32,319 nt of DNA from an uncultured Christensenella sp. GTDB lineage: Bacteria > Bacillota > Clostridia > Christensenellales > UBA1242. The stretch covers positions 1 to 32,319 of the forward strand of contig CATKZB010000003.1 in the NCBI GenBank assembly GCA_949841595.1. The letters are read 5' to 3'. The notes beneath the pieces were generated by a model. That model was not told where the DNA came from and searched no databases. It saw nothing but the letters and a program-made list of their open reading frames with translations. The position numbers were made by a program, and so were the translations under genes. Below are positions 7,288-14,951 of the stretch, piece after piece. Numbering within the stretch: the first letter of the stretch is position 1; every line of letters starts with the position of its first letter.

Positions 7288-7710
7288 ATGGATAATAAAA
7301 CCACAAAAAACTCAAAATTCCAAAAAATAAGTTATTTTGAAACTTCTGCAATATTTTTTTATGCATTAAGTATATTGTTGGCTGGAGTTGCTTTAGGTGG
7401 TTTTATCTATGCAAAAAAAGAAAATTTGGTTCTTTTGATAACAACTTCACTTGCAGTTGCCTTTTCCATTTACACCCTGTTTTTGATTTTTATGCCTTCT
7501 TCTTTCCGTGCCAAATTTTTGTTGCCAACAAACTTGCTTACAGGACCTGTTGGGCTGACAATTTTGTTTCTTTCAATCATATATGTTGACAATGGTCTTG
7601 TTCACCAAAATCCTGGCTTGGCAGTTGCTCGTTGGTTTTCAATCGGTTTCAGTGTCTTGATTTTAATGTCCTACCTTCTAAACATAAAAACAACAAAATA
7701 TGTTAAATAA
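7288..7710 (+). CDS. Four-helix integral membrane protein, unknown
   Basis: The 140-residue protein has a short polar N-terminus (about 18 residues) and then four hydrophobic segments at roughly 20-42, 47-70, 80-101 and 110-132, ending with a Lys-rich cytoplasmic tail (NIKTTKYVK). The ATG follows TAAGGAG. There are no charged residues inside the helices that would suggest a transporter, and no recognised motif. It stands alone: a terminator lies upstream and another follows at once. The family is not recognised. Confidence 0.75.
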   Translation: MDNKTTKNSKFQKISYFETSAIFFYALSILLAGVALGGFIYAKKENLVLLITTSLAVAFSIYTLFLIFMPSSFRAKFLLPTNLLTGPVGLTILFLSIIYVDNGLVHQNPGLAVARWFSIGFSVLILMSYLLNIKTTKYVK

Positions 7711-7711
7711 A

Positions 7712-7740
7712 AAAACACTATTTTCATAGTGTTTTTTCTT
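7712..7740. terminator. Terminator between membrane-protein gene and the convergent gene
   Basis: AACACTAT and ATAGTGTT pair around TTTC, with an A-run on the left and T-run on the right. It serves the plus-strand gene ending just before it and the minus-strand gene ending just after it. Confidence 0.85.
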
Positions 7741-7749
7741 TTACAAATC

Positions 7750-8415
7750 TTAAAGAGTAGGTGGATTGCCAATGCCAGTTGCTGTTGGATAGATTGGTAA
7801 ATCTTGAAGTCCTGGGCAAGCTTGAGCTGGAGCTGATTGACATGGTGGCAAACATGGATAGCCATAAGATGGAACAAGCACATCAACCACACTTGTAACT
7901 CTTACAATGATTTGAATGCATCCTGTCACTGTGAAGATGTCTGGTGCAGTGAATGTTCCGATACGGCTACTGAAGATGCCAATGGCAGTGATGTCAACTG
8001 GAGTGAGAGCTGGTTGTGGAACAAACAAAATCACTGATTTGTTTACAACAACTGTTGCTGTCGCAGTTCCGATAACCCCATTTGCATCACGGTATGTAAC
8101 CGTCACTGGAATTGTAAGTGTGAAGCTGACATTTGCATAGTTTGGACATGTATCCAATCTGTCAACAACCAAGTCAGAAACAACAGCAGGAGAACCAGTT
8201 GTGTTTTCAGCAGAAATATAAGTAAGTGGCAAAACTGGGTTTGCTGGATTGAAACCTGTCACTTGCAAAATAATTCCATTTTCTGTGGTTATGCAAGTGC
8301 ATGCGTCAAAAACCTTTGTTGTTTCAATCATGATTTTTTCACAAATACCATTTGTAGGGTTTCCACAAATAGGTCCAGGCTTGTTAGGATTTGTATTATT
8401 GATGTAAAAAGACAT
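7750..8415 (-). CDS. Cys-containing beta-rich protein, possible spore-surface protein
   Basis: The 221-residue protein has no signal peptide or membrane segment and nine cysteines. Four lie near the N-terminus (17, 25, 39, 41, in CGNPTNGICEKIMIETTKVF and DACTC) and three in a Pro-rich tail (YPCLPPC and QACPG). The middle is Thr/Val-rich with alternating residues typical of beta sandwiches (TIPVTVTYRDANGV, TATATVVVNKSVILFVPQP). I recall similar uncharacterised proteins in sporulating Clostridia with a Y-G-Y-x-P-x-P-P-C end, and the composition fits coat or exosporium proteins, but that role is inference. The Shine-Dalgarno AAGGAGG is very strong. It is a single-gene unit between two terminators. 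Confidence 0.75.
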   Translation of the reverse strand: MSFYINNTNPNKPGPICGNPTNGICEKIMIETTKVFDACTCITTENGIILQVTGFNPANPVLPLTYISAENTTGSPAVVSDLVVDRLDTCPNYANVSFTLTIPVTVTYRDANGVIGTATATVVVNKSVILFVPQPALTPVDITAIGIFSSRIGTFTAPDIFTVTGCIQIIVRVTSVVDVLVPSYGYPCLPPCQSAPAQACPGLQDLPIYPTATGIGNPPTL

Positions 8416-8520
8416 AATTTAACCTCCTTAAAGTCCATACAGTAATAAGATATGCGAGAAAGTTTAAAAATGCCCCAAATCCTTTTATTTTTATAGAAAT
8501 TTAGCGAAAAACGTAACAAA

Positions 8521-8544
8521 AAAAACAGACAAGTTTGTCTGTTT
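8521..8544. terminator. Terminator of the rplM-rpsI operon
   Basis: AAACAGAC and GTCTGTTT pair around a short loop with A- and T-runs on either side. It lies directly after the rpsI stop codon on the minus strand. Confidence 0.85.
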
Positions 8545-8557
8545 TCTTTCCAAATAA

Positions 8558-8968
8558 TTATCTCTTTGAAAATTGAGATGCTTTTCTTGCTTTTTTGAGA
8601 CCATATTTTTTTCTTTCTTTCATTCTTGGGTCACGAGTGAGAAGTCCTGCATCTTTAAGTTCTTTCTTATAGTTTTCAGAAACTTTAAGTAAAGCTCTTG
8701 CAATTCCGTGGCAGATTGCACCAGCTTGACCAGAAATTCCACCACCTTCAACATTTACAACAACATCAAATTTTTCTGCAGTTGCAGTCAAAGTCAATGG
8801 TTGTTTTGCGATGAGAATAAGTGTATCTCTTTGAAGATATTCTTCAATTCCTCTTCCGTTGATTTCAATCTTTCCAGAACCTGGATACAAACGAACTCTA
8901 GCGATAGATTTTTTTCTTCTTCCAGTTGCAATAAAGCAACCACCTTTGTTTTGTTTCTTTTCAGCCAT
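8558..8968 (-). CDS. rpsI: 30S ribosomal protein S9
   Basis: Component of the small subunit whose C-terminal tail reaches the P-site tRNA. The 136 residues carry the family landmarks [19 protein letters not shown], the [14 protein letters not shown] region, and the basic end [20 protein letters not shown] followed by FSKR, with the conserved terminal Lys-Arg. Its start codon shares one base with the rplM stop (TAATG), so translation is coupled. It is the second gene of the rplM-rpsI operon. Confidence 0.98.
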   Translation of the reverse strand: MAEKKQNKGGCFIATGRRKKSIARVRLYPGSGKIEINGRGIEEYLQRDTLILIAKQPLTLTATAEKFDVVVNVEGGGISGQAGAICHGIARALLKVSENYKKELKDAGLLTRDPRMKERKKYGLKKARKASQFSKR

Positions 8969-9411
8969 TATTCAATTGCTCCTTTTAATGAGATTGTTTC
9001 AGGTTTTTGTGCTTCATGATTGTGAGCACCGTCTTTATAAACATGAAGACGAGTGATTTGTTTTCTTCCCAAAGAATTTTTTGGAAGCATTCCCTTAACA
9101 GCTTTTTCAACTGCTTTGCAAGAATTTTCTCTCATAAGAGTGTCATATCCAACTTCTTTAAGCCCACCAACATATCCTGTGTGCCAACGAAGTTTTTTCT
9201 GTTCTAATTTCTTTCCTGTCAAAACAACTTTGTCAGAATTGAGAACAATAACAAAATCCCCAGTATCAACATGAGGTGTGTATATAGTTTTATTTTTACC
9301 AGTCAAAATGTCTGCAACTTGGCTAGCAAGTCTACCAAGTGGCATGTTTGTTGCGTCAACAACATACCATTTTCTTTCAACAGTGGCTGGATTTGCCATG
9401 TAAGTTTTCAT
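8968..9411 (-). CDS. rplM: 50S ribosomal protein L13
   Basis: Early-assembly protein of the large subunit. The 147 residues include [20 protein letters not shown], the [18 protein letters not shown] core and the signature [20 protein letters not shown]. Length is normal. The ATG follows AAGGGAG. It is the first gene of the rplM-rpsI operon and has a long hairpin leader between promoter and start that fits the known L13 leader class. Confidence 0.98.
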   Translation of the reverse strand: MKTYMANPATVERKWYVVDATNMPLGRLASQVADILTGKNKTIYTPHVDTGDFVIVLNSDKVVLTGKKLEQKKLRWHTGYVGGLKEVGYDTLMRENSCKAVEKAVKGMLPKNSLGRKQITRLHVYKDGAHNHEAQKPETISLKGAIE

Positions 9412-9451
9412 TTTTTCTCCCTTGAATTTTTATTGAAATTTCCTATCATAA

Positions 9452-9500
9452 TTTTGAAGCTCGATTTCCATGGGGCTAACAATAAAAATCGCCTTCAAAA
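9452..9500 (-). promoter_or_regulatory. L13 leader: autoregulatory hairpin before rplM
   Basis: On the minus strand TTTTGAAG pairs with CTTCAAAA, and further in CGATTT pairs with AAATCG, enclosing a loop containing TTAGCCCCATGG. A long hairpin in the 5' UTR of rplM-rpsI is the described L13 leader of low-GC Gram-positives, thought to let L13 repress its own operon. Assignment rests on location and fold; I did not run a covariance model. Confidence 0.75.
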
Positions 9501-9513
9501 CAAAGACTATATA

Positions 9514-9542
9514 ATTTTAATTAAACCAAAGCATTTTGTCAA
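9514..9542 (-). promoter_or_regulatory. Sigma-A promoter of rplM-rpsI
   Basis: Minus strand: TTGACA, 17-base spacer, TAAAAT. It implies a leader of about 95 bases that contains the whole L13 hairpin. Confidence 0.8.
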
Positions 9543-9576
9543 GTGTTTAAAGGGAAATTTTTATAAAATTTTATTA

Positions 9577-9616
9577 AAAACAAAAAAGAAAAACTTTCTT
9601 AAATTTCAAGTTTTTC
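9577..9616 (-). terminator. Terminator of the 198-residue gene
   Basis: On the minus strand GAAAAACTT and AAGTTTTTC pair around an 11-base loop and are followed by a T-rich tract. The hairpin begins at the stop codon of the gene. Confidence 0.65.
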
Positions 9617-10212
9617 TATGCCTTGTCTTTAAGCAAAGCTTGCTTATAATATGTTGTTTTTTCTGTGTTTTTAACTTTATCAGCAGTCGCAACCAAAGAA
9701 TTATATTTGATGATGTTTTTATATATGTTGCTCTTGATCTTTTTATCTTGCAAAGCATCCACTTTGCACAAGGTCTTAACAAGTTCCTCAAAGACATTGC
9801 CAGAAATTGAAGTGATTATGTATTCAAGTTGCAAGTTGTTTACAGCTTTTGAAAATTTATCTGCAAACTCTTTGTCATTTTCTGAAACAAAATCATTAAG
9901 TTTTGATATCAACTCTTTGTCTGACTTACTTTGTTTTGCCAAAATTTTTACATTATTCAAACAATTTTCCAAAATCTGTGATTTGGCAATTTCAAAATCT
10001 TCACCTTTTCTAATCGACACAAGCACGCCTTCCAAATCTTCTTTGAAAAATGCAGGGATTGAAAGTTTTTCATTTTGCAAAAGAGTTTGATTATATTTGC
10101 TCAAAAGATAGAGATAATTTGCCCTTGCGCTTCCCAAATCACAACTTTTTGTGGCACAAACCTCTCCTTTATCATCAAAATCAACCATGTCAAACAAATA
10201 TAAAAAACTCAT
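9616..10212 (-). CDS. 198-residue soluble helical protein, unknown
   Basis: The ATG follows CAGGAG, with a good promoter upstream. The product is mixed helical, Lys- and Glu-rich, without signal peptide or membrane segments. It opens MSFLYLFDMVDFDDKGEVC and has cysteines at about 19, 24, 84 and 148. Two long helical blocks are visible, around residues 60-115 and 120-175. I recognise no motif or family. It is a single-gene unit between the rplM promoter and the lipoprotein gene. Its codon and base composition look like those of its neighbours, so there is no sign of recent transfer. Confidence 0.75.
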   Translation of the reverse strand: MSFLYLFDMVDFDDKGEVCATKSCDLGSARANYLYLLSKYNQTLLQNEKLSIPAFFKEDLEGVLVSIRKGEDFEIAKSQILENCLNNVKILAKQSKSDKELISKLNDFVSENDKEFADKFSKAVNNLQLEYIITSISGNVFEELVKTLCKVDALQDKKIKSNIYKNIIKYNSLVATADKVKNTEKTTYYKQALLKDKA

Positions 10213-10236
10213 TCTTGTCTCCTGTAAAGTGCTTAT

Positions 10237-10265
10237 ATGATAACATATTCAAATGAATAAATCAA
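10237..10265 (-). promoter_or_regulatory. Sigma-A promoter of the 198-residue gene
   Basis: Minus strand: TTGATT, 17-base spacer, TATCAT, about 25 bases before the ATG. Confidence 0.6.
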
Positions 10266-10318
10266 ACAATTTTTGAATATTTATGCATTTTTATTTATAA
10301 ATACTTCAAGTAGATAAA

Positions 10319-10353
10319 AAAACAGACATGATCACATGTCTGTAATTTTTTAA
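10319..10353 (-). terminator. Terminator of the lipoprotein gene
   Basis: ACAGACATG and CATGTCTGT pair perfectly around ATCA. The plus strand reads an A-run before the hairpin, which gives the required U-run on the minus-strand transcript. Confidence 0.85.
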
Positions 10354-10365
10354 ACGTAAATTTGC

Positions 10366-11106
10366 TTATGCTTCTGGTGAAACATTGGTAAGATCTTCAT
10401 ATGAAGTGTCTGTTTCAAGGCCTGCTGGGAAATTAACTCCTTCAGAAACTGCAACAATAGATGCTTTTGACATAACATCATTTCCAATCTTTGTTGTTTC
10501 AGTAACTTCAGTCAAAACATTGTCAGTATAAACTAATTTCAAAGAACCAACTGATGTGTATCCTTGAACAGTTTGAGTTGCTTCAAGCAAGAATTTTGTT
10601 TTGTTTCCGTCTTCCACTTTTTTGATTACAAGATCAACACCAGGAACTGAAAGAGATTCGTTAACTATTTCCTTTACATCTCCAGCAAATCTTAAAGCTG
10701 AAACAAGTTGTGAAAAATCTTCGTCGTTTGCATCAAAAGCCATCTTCACTCTTTGACCTTCACCTGCATCAACATAAACAATGCCATCTTTCAAATACAT
10801 TGTCATTCTCATTGCCACGCTTCCTGTCAAAGATGCTGGCATATTGATAACCAATGCTGCTTGAAGCTCTTCCTCAGCTCCAGTTGCAACAGTTGCATCA
10901 ATAATTTTTGTTCCCAACATTTCAACCGTCATTTTGTAACCTGTGAAGCTTGTTTGAACTTCTTCACTTGCCATGTATGTGTTGAGATCATCAGAAGTTA
11001 TCCTTTGTGCGTTTGCAAATTCATCTGCACCACAACCTACAAGGCAAAAAACTCCAAAAACAGCAACCAATAATGAAAGTGAAAGTGTTTTAAATATTTT
11101 TTTCAT
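10366..11106 (-). CDS. Secreted lipoprotein, unknown function
   Basis: The 246 residues begin with a lipoprotein signal peptide: MKK, a hydrophobic stretch, and the lipobox LVGC with Cys25 as the acylated residue. The mature part has alternating hydrophobic beta strands (AALVINMPASLTGSVAMRMT, GIVYVDAGEGQRVKMAF, TKFLLEATQTVQGY). This resembles LolA/LppX-like or DUF6612-like folds that Gram-positive bacteria display on the outer face of the membrane, but the match is by eye only. The Shine-Dalgarno AGGAGGGG is exceptionally strong and nearly abuts the predicted transcription start. The promoter spacer contains a run of seven G. Confidence 0.85.
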   Translation of the reverse strand: MKKIFKTLSLSLLVAVFGVFCLVGCGADEFANAQRITSDDLNTYMASEEVQTSFTGYKMTVEMLGTKIIDATVATGAEEELQAALVINMPASLTGSVAMRMTMYLKDGIVYVDAGEGQRVKMAFDANDEDFSQLVSALRFAGDVKEIVNESLSVPGVDLVIKKVEDGNKTKFLLEATQTVQGYTSVGSLKLVYTDNVLTEVTETTKIGNDVMSKASIVAVSEGVNFPAGLETDTSYEDLTNVSPEA

Positions 11107-11124
11107 TTTACCCCTCCTATAATA

Positions 11125-11153
11125 TTTATATCACTGCGGGGGGGAGTTGTCAA
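11125..11153 (-). promoter_or_regulatory. Promoter of the lipoprotein gene with a G7/C7 run in the spacer
   Basis: Minus strand: TTGACA, 17-base spacer, TATAAA. The spacer contains seven C in a row (G on the plus strand, 11138-11144). At the present length the spacing is optimal; gain or loss of bases in the run would change it. Confidence 0.8.
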
Positions 11154-11160
11154 GGTTTTG

Positions 11161-11187
11161 TAAAAAAAGACGAAAAATTTTCGTCTT
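11161..11187 (-). terminator. Terminator of the HD-domain gene
   Basis: AAGACGAAAA and TTTTCGTCTT form a self-complementary stem overlapping the stop codon; on the minus strand a T-run follows. Confidence 0.75.
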
Positions 11188-11860
11188 AAAATTTAGATTC
11201 CAATTCAGAAATGAGTTCACGGGCAAATTCTTTCATGAATTTCACTTTTTTCTTTCCCAATTTTCTTGCTGTTTTTGTGTTCATATACTCAGCGAGTTTG
11301 AAAAGCTTGTGATAAAAATGATGGATTGTTGAAGCGTCTTTTTCAATGGATTCATCAAAATCGTTTGCTTCGCTTAATGGTGTGGAAGAATCATACCATG
11401 GAATGTTGTGAACAACCCCATAACTAAAAGATCTAACAATTCCAATTGCACCCATTGCATCCAAATTGTCAGCATCTTGCAATATTTTAGCTTCCAAGCT
11501 CCTCTTTTTGTTTTCTGGATCATTCCAATTATATGCTTCATGAAATTCTATACAATACAAAATCTCAGATTTTTGCTCTTTGCTTAAATCAGTTTTATTT
11601 AACATCTTTTTTATTGTGGGCAAAGACTCTTTAGGACTGACATACTTGCCCAACTGCCCCTGCATAATTCTATGAACATCATGCAAAAATGCAGATATTC
11701 CTATTATTATCTCATCTCCACCTTCACGCTTTTGCAAATATAAAGCCAAATTTAATGTCCTTGTAAGATGTGTTGTGTCATGCCCTGATTTGTCATTTCC
11801 AAACAATTTATCAACTTCTGGCTTTAAAATTTCAATATAGGTTTCCAAAGTTTTGTTCAT
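11186..11860 (-). CDS. HD-domain phosphohydrolase (YedJ/YpgQ-like)
   Basis: The start was placed at the ATG that follows AAGGAG, giving 224 residues; an upstream in-frame ATG would add 35 residues with no ribosome-binding site. Metal-ligand motifs of the HD superfamily are all present: SGHDTTHLTRTLNLA (His27, His31), FLHDVHR (His60-Asp61), an EFHEAY segment, and LQDADNLDAMGAIGIVRSF with its late Asp. The DADNLDAMGAIGIVR stretch is typical of the YedJ/YpgQ group, whose members hydrolyse nucleotides or other phosphate esters; the substrate here cannot be read. Cytoplasmic. It diverges from the M14 peptidase gene. Confidence 0.88.
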   Translation of the reverse strand: MNKTLETYIEILKPEVDKLFGNDKSGHDTTHLTRTLNLALYLQKREGGDEIIIGISAFLHDVHRIMQGQLGKYVSPKESLPTIKKMLNKTDLSKEQKSEILYCIEFHEAYNWNDPENKKRSLEAKILQDADNLDAMGAIGIVRSFSYGVVHNIPWYDSSTPLSEANDFDESIEKDASTIHHFYHKLFKLAEYMNTKTARKLGKKKVKFMKEFARELISELESKF

Positions 11861-11912
11861 TAATTTTCTCCTTATTTTTATTATATCATTTTTATCTACA
11901 CATTCAAAGAAA

Positions 11913-11941
11913 TTGTAACAATAATTCATTTCGTTGATAAA
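11913..11941 (+). promoter_or_regulatory. Possible promoter of a leaderless M14 peptidase transcript
   Basis: TTGTAA, 17-base spacer, GATAAA. The -10 box ends nine bases before the ATG, so transcription would begin at or next to the start codon. A better-looking TATAAT directly abuts the ATG but has no -35 box and would start inside the gene. Confidence 0.4.
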
Positions 11942-11949
11942 TATATAAT

Positions 11950-12810
11950 ATGAATAATGTATCATTGAAAAGATTTATTGTTGAAAATAAACTGCCTGCA
12001 ATATCAATAGGAAAATCTGTTTTAAATCAAGATATCTATGCGATTAAATTTGAATTTAATCCGAGTTTTCGCTGGGTGCTTGTAACTGGTGGAATCCATG
12101 CCAGAGAACATCTGTCCACAGACCTGATTTGCTTGCTAATCAAAGATTTGTTTAAACAAGATATAAAATTTGAATATAACATTGCTTTTGTTCCACTCAT
12201 CAATCCTGACGGTGCTGAATTTTGCATTAATGGTATTCTAAATTTGGATGAAAAAATAAAAGAACAGCTTATAAAAATAAATCATAGTGACGATTTTTCT
12301 TTGTATAAAGCTAATGCTAATGGCGTGGATTTAAACAATAATTGGGACGCCAAATTTGAAACAAAATACACAACCAAAAACTCACCTAGCAGTCAAGGCT
12401 TTTATGGCTATTTCCCAATGTCAGAGCCCGAAGTTAAAGCACTTGCAAAATTCACAAAAAATCTTCAACCTTTCATAACTATAAACTATCACCTTAAAGG
12501 TGAAGAAATTTATTTTGATTTTTTTCAAGATAAAAAATCGTTTTGCCGAGATTTTGAAATTGCAAAAATTTTCTCAAATAGCACGGGCTATAAAATTGTT
12601 TCAACACAAGAAAAAAGCTCTGGAGGCTTCAAAGATTGGTGCGTAAGCAACCTGAAAATTCCATCATTAACTATCGAACTAGGCGATGACAAATTTTCAC
12701 ACCCTTTCCCCTACTCCGAACTTGACAATATTTATAATAAAAACAAAAATCTATTCAAATGTCTTTCAAAAAGCTTAAAAATTTATGAAAAATACAACTA
12801 CATTGGTTAA
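11950..12810 (+). CDS. M14-family zinc carboxypeptidase, probably a peptidoglycan-peptide type
   Basis: The 286-residue single domain has zinc ligands His50 and Glu53 in GGIHAREH, the motif VPLINPDGAE, NANGVDLNNNW, third zinc ligand His181 in ITINYHLKGEE, and the catalytic glutamate Glu243 in LTIELGDDKF. Classical carboxypeptidases have D-x-N-R-N, where Arg binds the terminal carboxylate. Here Asn replaces that Arg, as in the gamma-D-glutamyl-diaminopimelate peptidase branch (M14C, D-L-N-D-N/Q). This favours cleavage of cell-wall peptides. There is no signal peptide, so it may act on imported muropeptides or in the spore or mother cell. There is no Shine-Dalgarno; the transcript may be leaderless. 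Confidence 0.88.
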   Translation: MNNVSLKRFIVENKLPAISIGKSVLNQDIYAIKFEFNPSFRWVLVTGGIHAREHLSTDLICLLIKDLFKQDIKFEYNIAFVPLINPDGAEFCINGILNLDEKIKEQLIKINHSDDFSLYKANANGVDLNNNWDAKFETKYTTKNSPSSQGFYGYFPMSEPEVKALAKFTKNLQPFITINYHLKGEEIYFDFFQDKKSFCRDFEIAKIFSNSTGYKIVSTQEKSSGGFKDWCVSNLKIPSLTIELGDDKFSHPFPYSELDNIYNKNKNLFKCLSKSLKIYEKYNYIG

Positions 12811-12840
12811 ATTATTTTTATAAGGAACCAAGACTATTTT

Positions 12841-13344
12841 TTAGCGTTCTATATAACTATAAAAGTAGTATCTCTTACAATCTTCAAAATCCAAAACTCC
12901 AGCTAATCTCATTCCTATTTTTTCATAAAAATAATGCGAACCTCCTGTTGTCAAAGTTAAATATCTTGCATTTGAGTGTTCTTTAGCAATCCTTTTTGTA
13001 TCTTCAATAAGAAATTTACCATAGCCATTTCTTCTAAAATTTGGATGGATAGCAACATTGTTTACTTGTATAGCACTGCGTTTATGTTCATCTCTTCTAA
13101 TGCTAGAAGTTCCCACAATTTTTCCATCTTCGTTTTTTAAACACAACAAAATTGAAGGTCCGAATGTAATTTGAAAATTTTTAGGAAGTTTTTCGGTAAA
13201 ATCAACTGATTGCATCATCTCTTTTTCAAATTCAGAATCAATAAAAATATTCTCTAATTTTTCATTTTCTTCAAAATTAGAAAATTTGGCAACTTCAAGC
13301 CAATCTTTTAGTTCATCTTTGTTACAAAATATCTCAACCTTCAT
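12841..13344 (-). CDS. GNAT-family N-acetyltransferase
   Basis: The 167-residue protein has the GNAT core in its second half. Beta4 and the acetyl-CoA pyrophosphate loop read NNVAIHPNFRRNGYGKFLIE (R/Q-x-x-G-x-G/A realised as RRNGYG), followed by the late strand YLTLTTGGSHYFYEKIGMR. The N-terminal 60 residues are acidic and variable. The acceptor cannot be predicted. The start codon follows AGGAGG. It is convergent with the peptidase gene with only about 30 bases between, and upstream of it the tRNA gene diverges. Confidence 0.85.
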   Translation of the reverse strand: MKVEIFCNKDELKDWLEVAKFSNFEENEKLENIFIDSEFEKEMMQSVDFTEKLPKNFQITFGPSILLCLKNEDGKIVGTSSIRRDEHKRSAIQVNNVAIHPNFRRNGYGKFLIEDTKRIAKEHSNARYLTLTTGGSHYFYEKIGMRLAGVLDFEDCKRYYFYSYIER

Positions 13345-13426
13345 CTAAATTTTTCCTCCTGACTTTATATATTACTATACTACCATATTATCTTGAAATG
13401 TAAAAGTTTTTCTTCAAAAAAGTTGC

Positions 13427-13455
13427 TTGACTTTAAAAAATCAATCTGCTAAACT
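13427..13455 (+). promoter_or_regulatory. Promoter of tRNA-Arg
   Basis: TTGACT, 17-base spacer, TAAACT, ending 14 bases before the mature tRNA 5' end. Confidence 0.7.
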
Positions 13456-13469
13456 TTAATCAGATATTT

Positions 13470-13545
13470 GACCTCATAGTAAAACAGGATATTACAGCGA
13501 CCTCCTAAGTCGCCGTTCTGGGTTCGAGTCCCGGTGGGGTCACCA
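13470..13545 (+). tRNA. tRNA-Arg (anticodon CCT)
   Basis: A complete 76-base cloverleaf. The acceptor stem is GACCTCA/TGGGGTC with one G-T pair, and discriminator A is followed by an encoded CCA. The D arm is GTAA/TTAC, the anticodon stem GCGAC/GTCGC with loop CTCCTAA (anticodon CCT, reads AGG), and the T arm CTGGG/CCCGG with loop TTCGAGT. No intron. It stands alone between promoter and terminator. Confidence 0.97.
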
Positions 13546-13577
13546 TTTTTATTATATAAAATTTATAAAATTATCAA

Positions 13578-13606
13578 AACCCACACTCTTGGTGTGGATT
13601 TTTTAT
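13578..13606. terminator. Terminator between tRNA-Arg and ecfT
   Basis: CCACAC and GTGTGG pair around TCTTG, preceded by A-rich and followed by T-rich sequence. It lies between the tRNA and the end of the convergent ECF operon and can serve both. Confidence 0.8.
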
Positions 13607-13609
13607 ATA

Positions 13610-14179
13610 TCAACTCCCATAATTTCGTGTGAGTAATGTCATTTCCAGTTCATTCACTTTTTGAAACAAGTTGACAAAGTATGCCACAAACAACAAATGA
13701 CTTTTTGTGAAAACAGTCTTTAAATTCAATTTCACATTTCTTGCCAACAAACAATTTTTAAAAGTTTTTGTTTCAACGGAAACAATTGGAATAAAATTTA
13801 ATGCAATAACAAGCATAATGACAAAATCATCGGTATTAATTTTGAAAAGCTTAAGTGGGAAAAGCAATTGTGAAAATCCATTTGCAAGTTGAGTAGATTT
13901 AACTATATATGAAAATATAAAGGCAAAATTTGCAACAATAACAATTTTCCATGCAACAAACAAACTGTTAATAACAGAGTCAAATATTATATTAAAGCAA
14001 AAAACAAACAGTGTAAACATAAAGATTTTTCCAATGCTTTTGACAATCTTTTTAAAGTTAACTCTAAAAACAATAAGCAAGAGTATGTTAAAAATCGTAC
14101 AGGCTATCAAAAACCATAAATTGGACACAAAAAACACAGAAGAAGAATATGCAATGAAAAACAAAATAAAAATAAACAT
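13610..14179 (-). CDS. Short ECF transporter T component (EcfT/CbiQ-like)
   Basis: The 189-residue membrane protein, shorter than the usual 250-270, has four to five hydrophobic segments and a C-terminal cytoplasmic coupling region. In canonical EcfT two Ala-Arg-Gly motifs in coupling helices contact the ATPases; here they read LLARNVKLN and LLTRNYGS, with Asn in place of Gly. In ECF transporters the T component couples ATP hydrolysis to toppling of the S component. It ends the folT-ATPase-ecfT operon, two bases after the ATPase stop. The reduced size and altered motifs may reflect a dedicated single-ATPase version; assignment relies strongly on context. Confidence 0.75.
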   Translation of the reverse strand: MFIFILFFIAYSSSVFFVSNLWFLIACTIFNILLLIVFRVNFKKIVKSIGKIFMFTLFVFCFNIIFDSVINSLFVAWKIVIVANFAFIFSYIVKSTQLANGFSQLLFPLKLFKINTDDFVIMLVIALNFIPIVSVETKTFKNCLLARNVKLNLKTVFTKSHLLFVAYFVNLFQKVNELEMTLLTRNYGS

Positions 14180-14180
14180 C

Positions 14181-14951
14181 TTATTCTCCTTTTAAATGCA
14201 TTAAAACATCTTCATCAAATTGACAATTGAACAGTTTATATTTCTCAATCAACGCAAGTTTAAGAGGAATATAAATTTCTTTTTCTCTGAAATAACTCAA
14301 ATTTTGCAAAAATTCTTGTCTTTCTTTGACAAATTCAAGTTTTCCATGCTCCATACAAACAATTTTGTCAGCGAAAACAACTTCTTCAAGCAAATTTGTT
14401 GTAAAAATAACTGTTATCCCCTGATTTTTTAAATTTAAAAATAATTTATAAAGTTCTTGTTTAGTTGAAGGATCTAAATAAACGGAAGCTTCATCAAAAA
14501 TAATTATATCTGGCCTTATAGCCAACATATTTGCAATCACAATTCTTTGTTTTTGACCAGTGGACAGTGAATAGATCTCTTTTCTCTTAAAATCCTTCAT
14601 TCCAACCAAAGATAGTGCAAAATCAATTCTTTCATCAAATTCTGTTTTGGGGATATCAAAATTCCTTAATGTGAATGCAATGTCATCATAAACATTATTA
14701 AAAATTATTTGATTATCTGGATTTTGAAAAACAATTCCTATTTTCTTTTCAGATTTTTTAACAGGCACTCCATCAATTGAGATTTGTCCTTTTTTTATCT
14801 TTAACAACCCAGCTATAAGCTGTATCAAGGTTGTTTTGCCACTTGCATTGTTACCTATTATTGCAACAATCTCACCCTTATCTATTTCTAAATTTACATC
14901 TTTTATCTCAAATTCCGGATATTTAAAATATACATTTTCAAGTTTTATCAT
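14181..14951 (-). CDS. ECF transporter ATPase (EcfA-like), H-loop His replaced
   Basis: 256 residues from the ATG that follows GAGGAG; this start overlaps the folT end by 14 bases. An ATG 18 bases earlier lacks a ribosome-binding site. Motifs: Walker A GNNASGKTT (33-41), Q-loop FQNPDNQ (Gln76), the characteristic EcfA signature LSTGQKQR (129-136), and Walker B IIIFDEAS with catalytic Glu154. The switch position, normally T-H-D in EcfA proteins, reads FTTNLLEE with Asn186 where His is expected. ECF modules usually have two ATPases; only one is here, so it would act as a homodimer or pair with an EcfA encoded elsewhere. Confidence 0.9.
   Translation of the reverse strand: MIKLENVYFKYPEFEIKDVNLEIDKGEIVAIIGNNASGKTTLIQLIAGLLKIKKGQISIDGVPVKKSEKKIGIVFQNPDNQIIFNNVYDDIAFTLRNFDIPKTEFDERIDFALSLVGMKDFKRKEIYSLSTGQKQRIVIANMLAIRPDIIIFDEASVYLDPSTKQELYKLFLNLKNQGITVIFTTNLLEEVVFADKIVCMEHGKLEFVKERQEFLQNLSYFREKEIYIPLKLALIEKYKLFNCQFDEDVLMHLKGE

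Noticed and set aside
11861-11965. Longer N-terminus for the HD-domain protein
   Set aside because: The extra 35 residues are not HD-family sequence, overlap the divergent peptidase gene and have no ribosome-binding site; AAGGAG marks the inner ATG.
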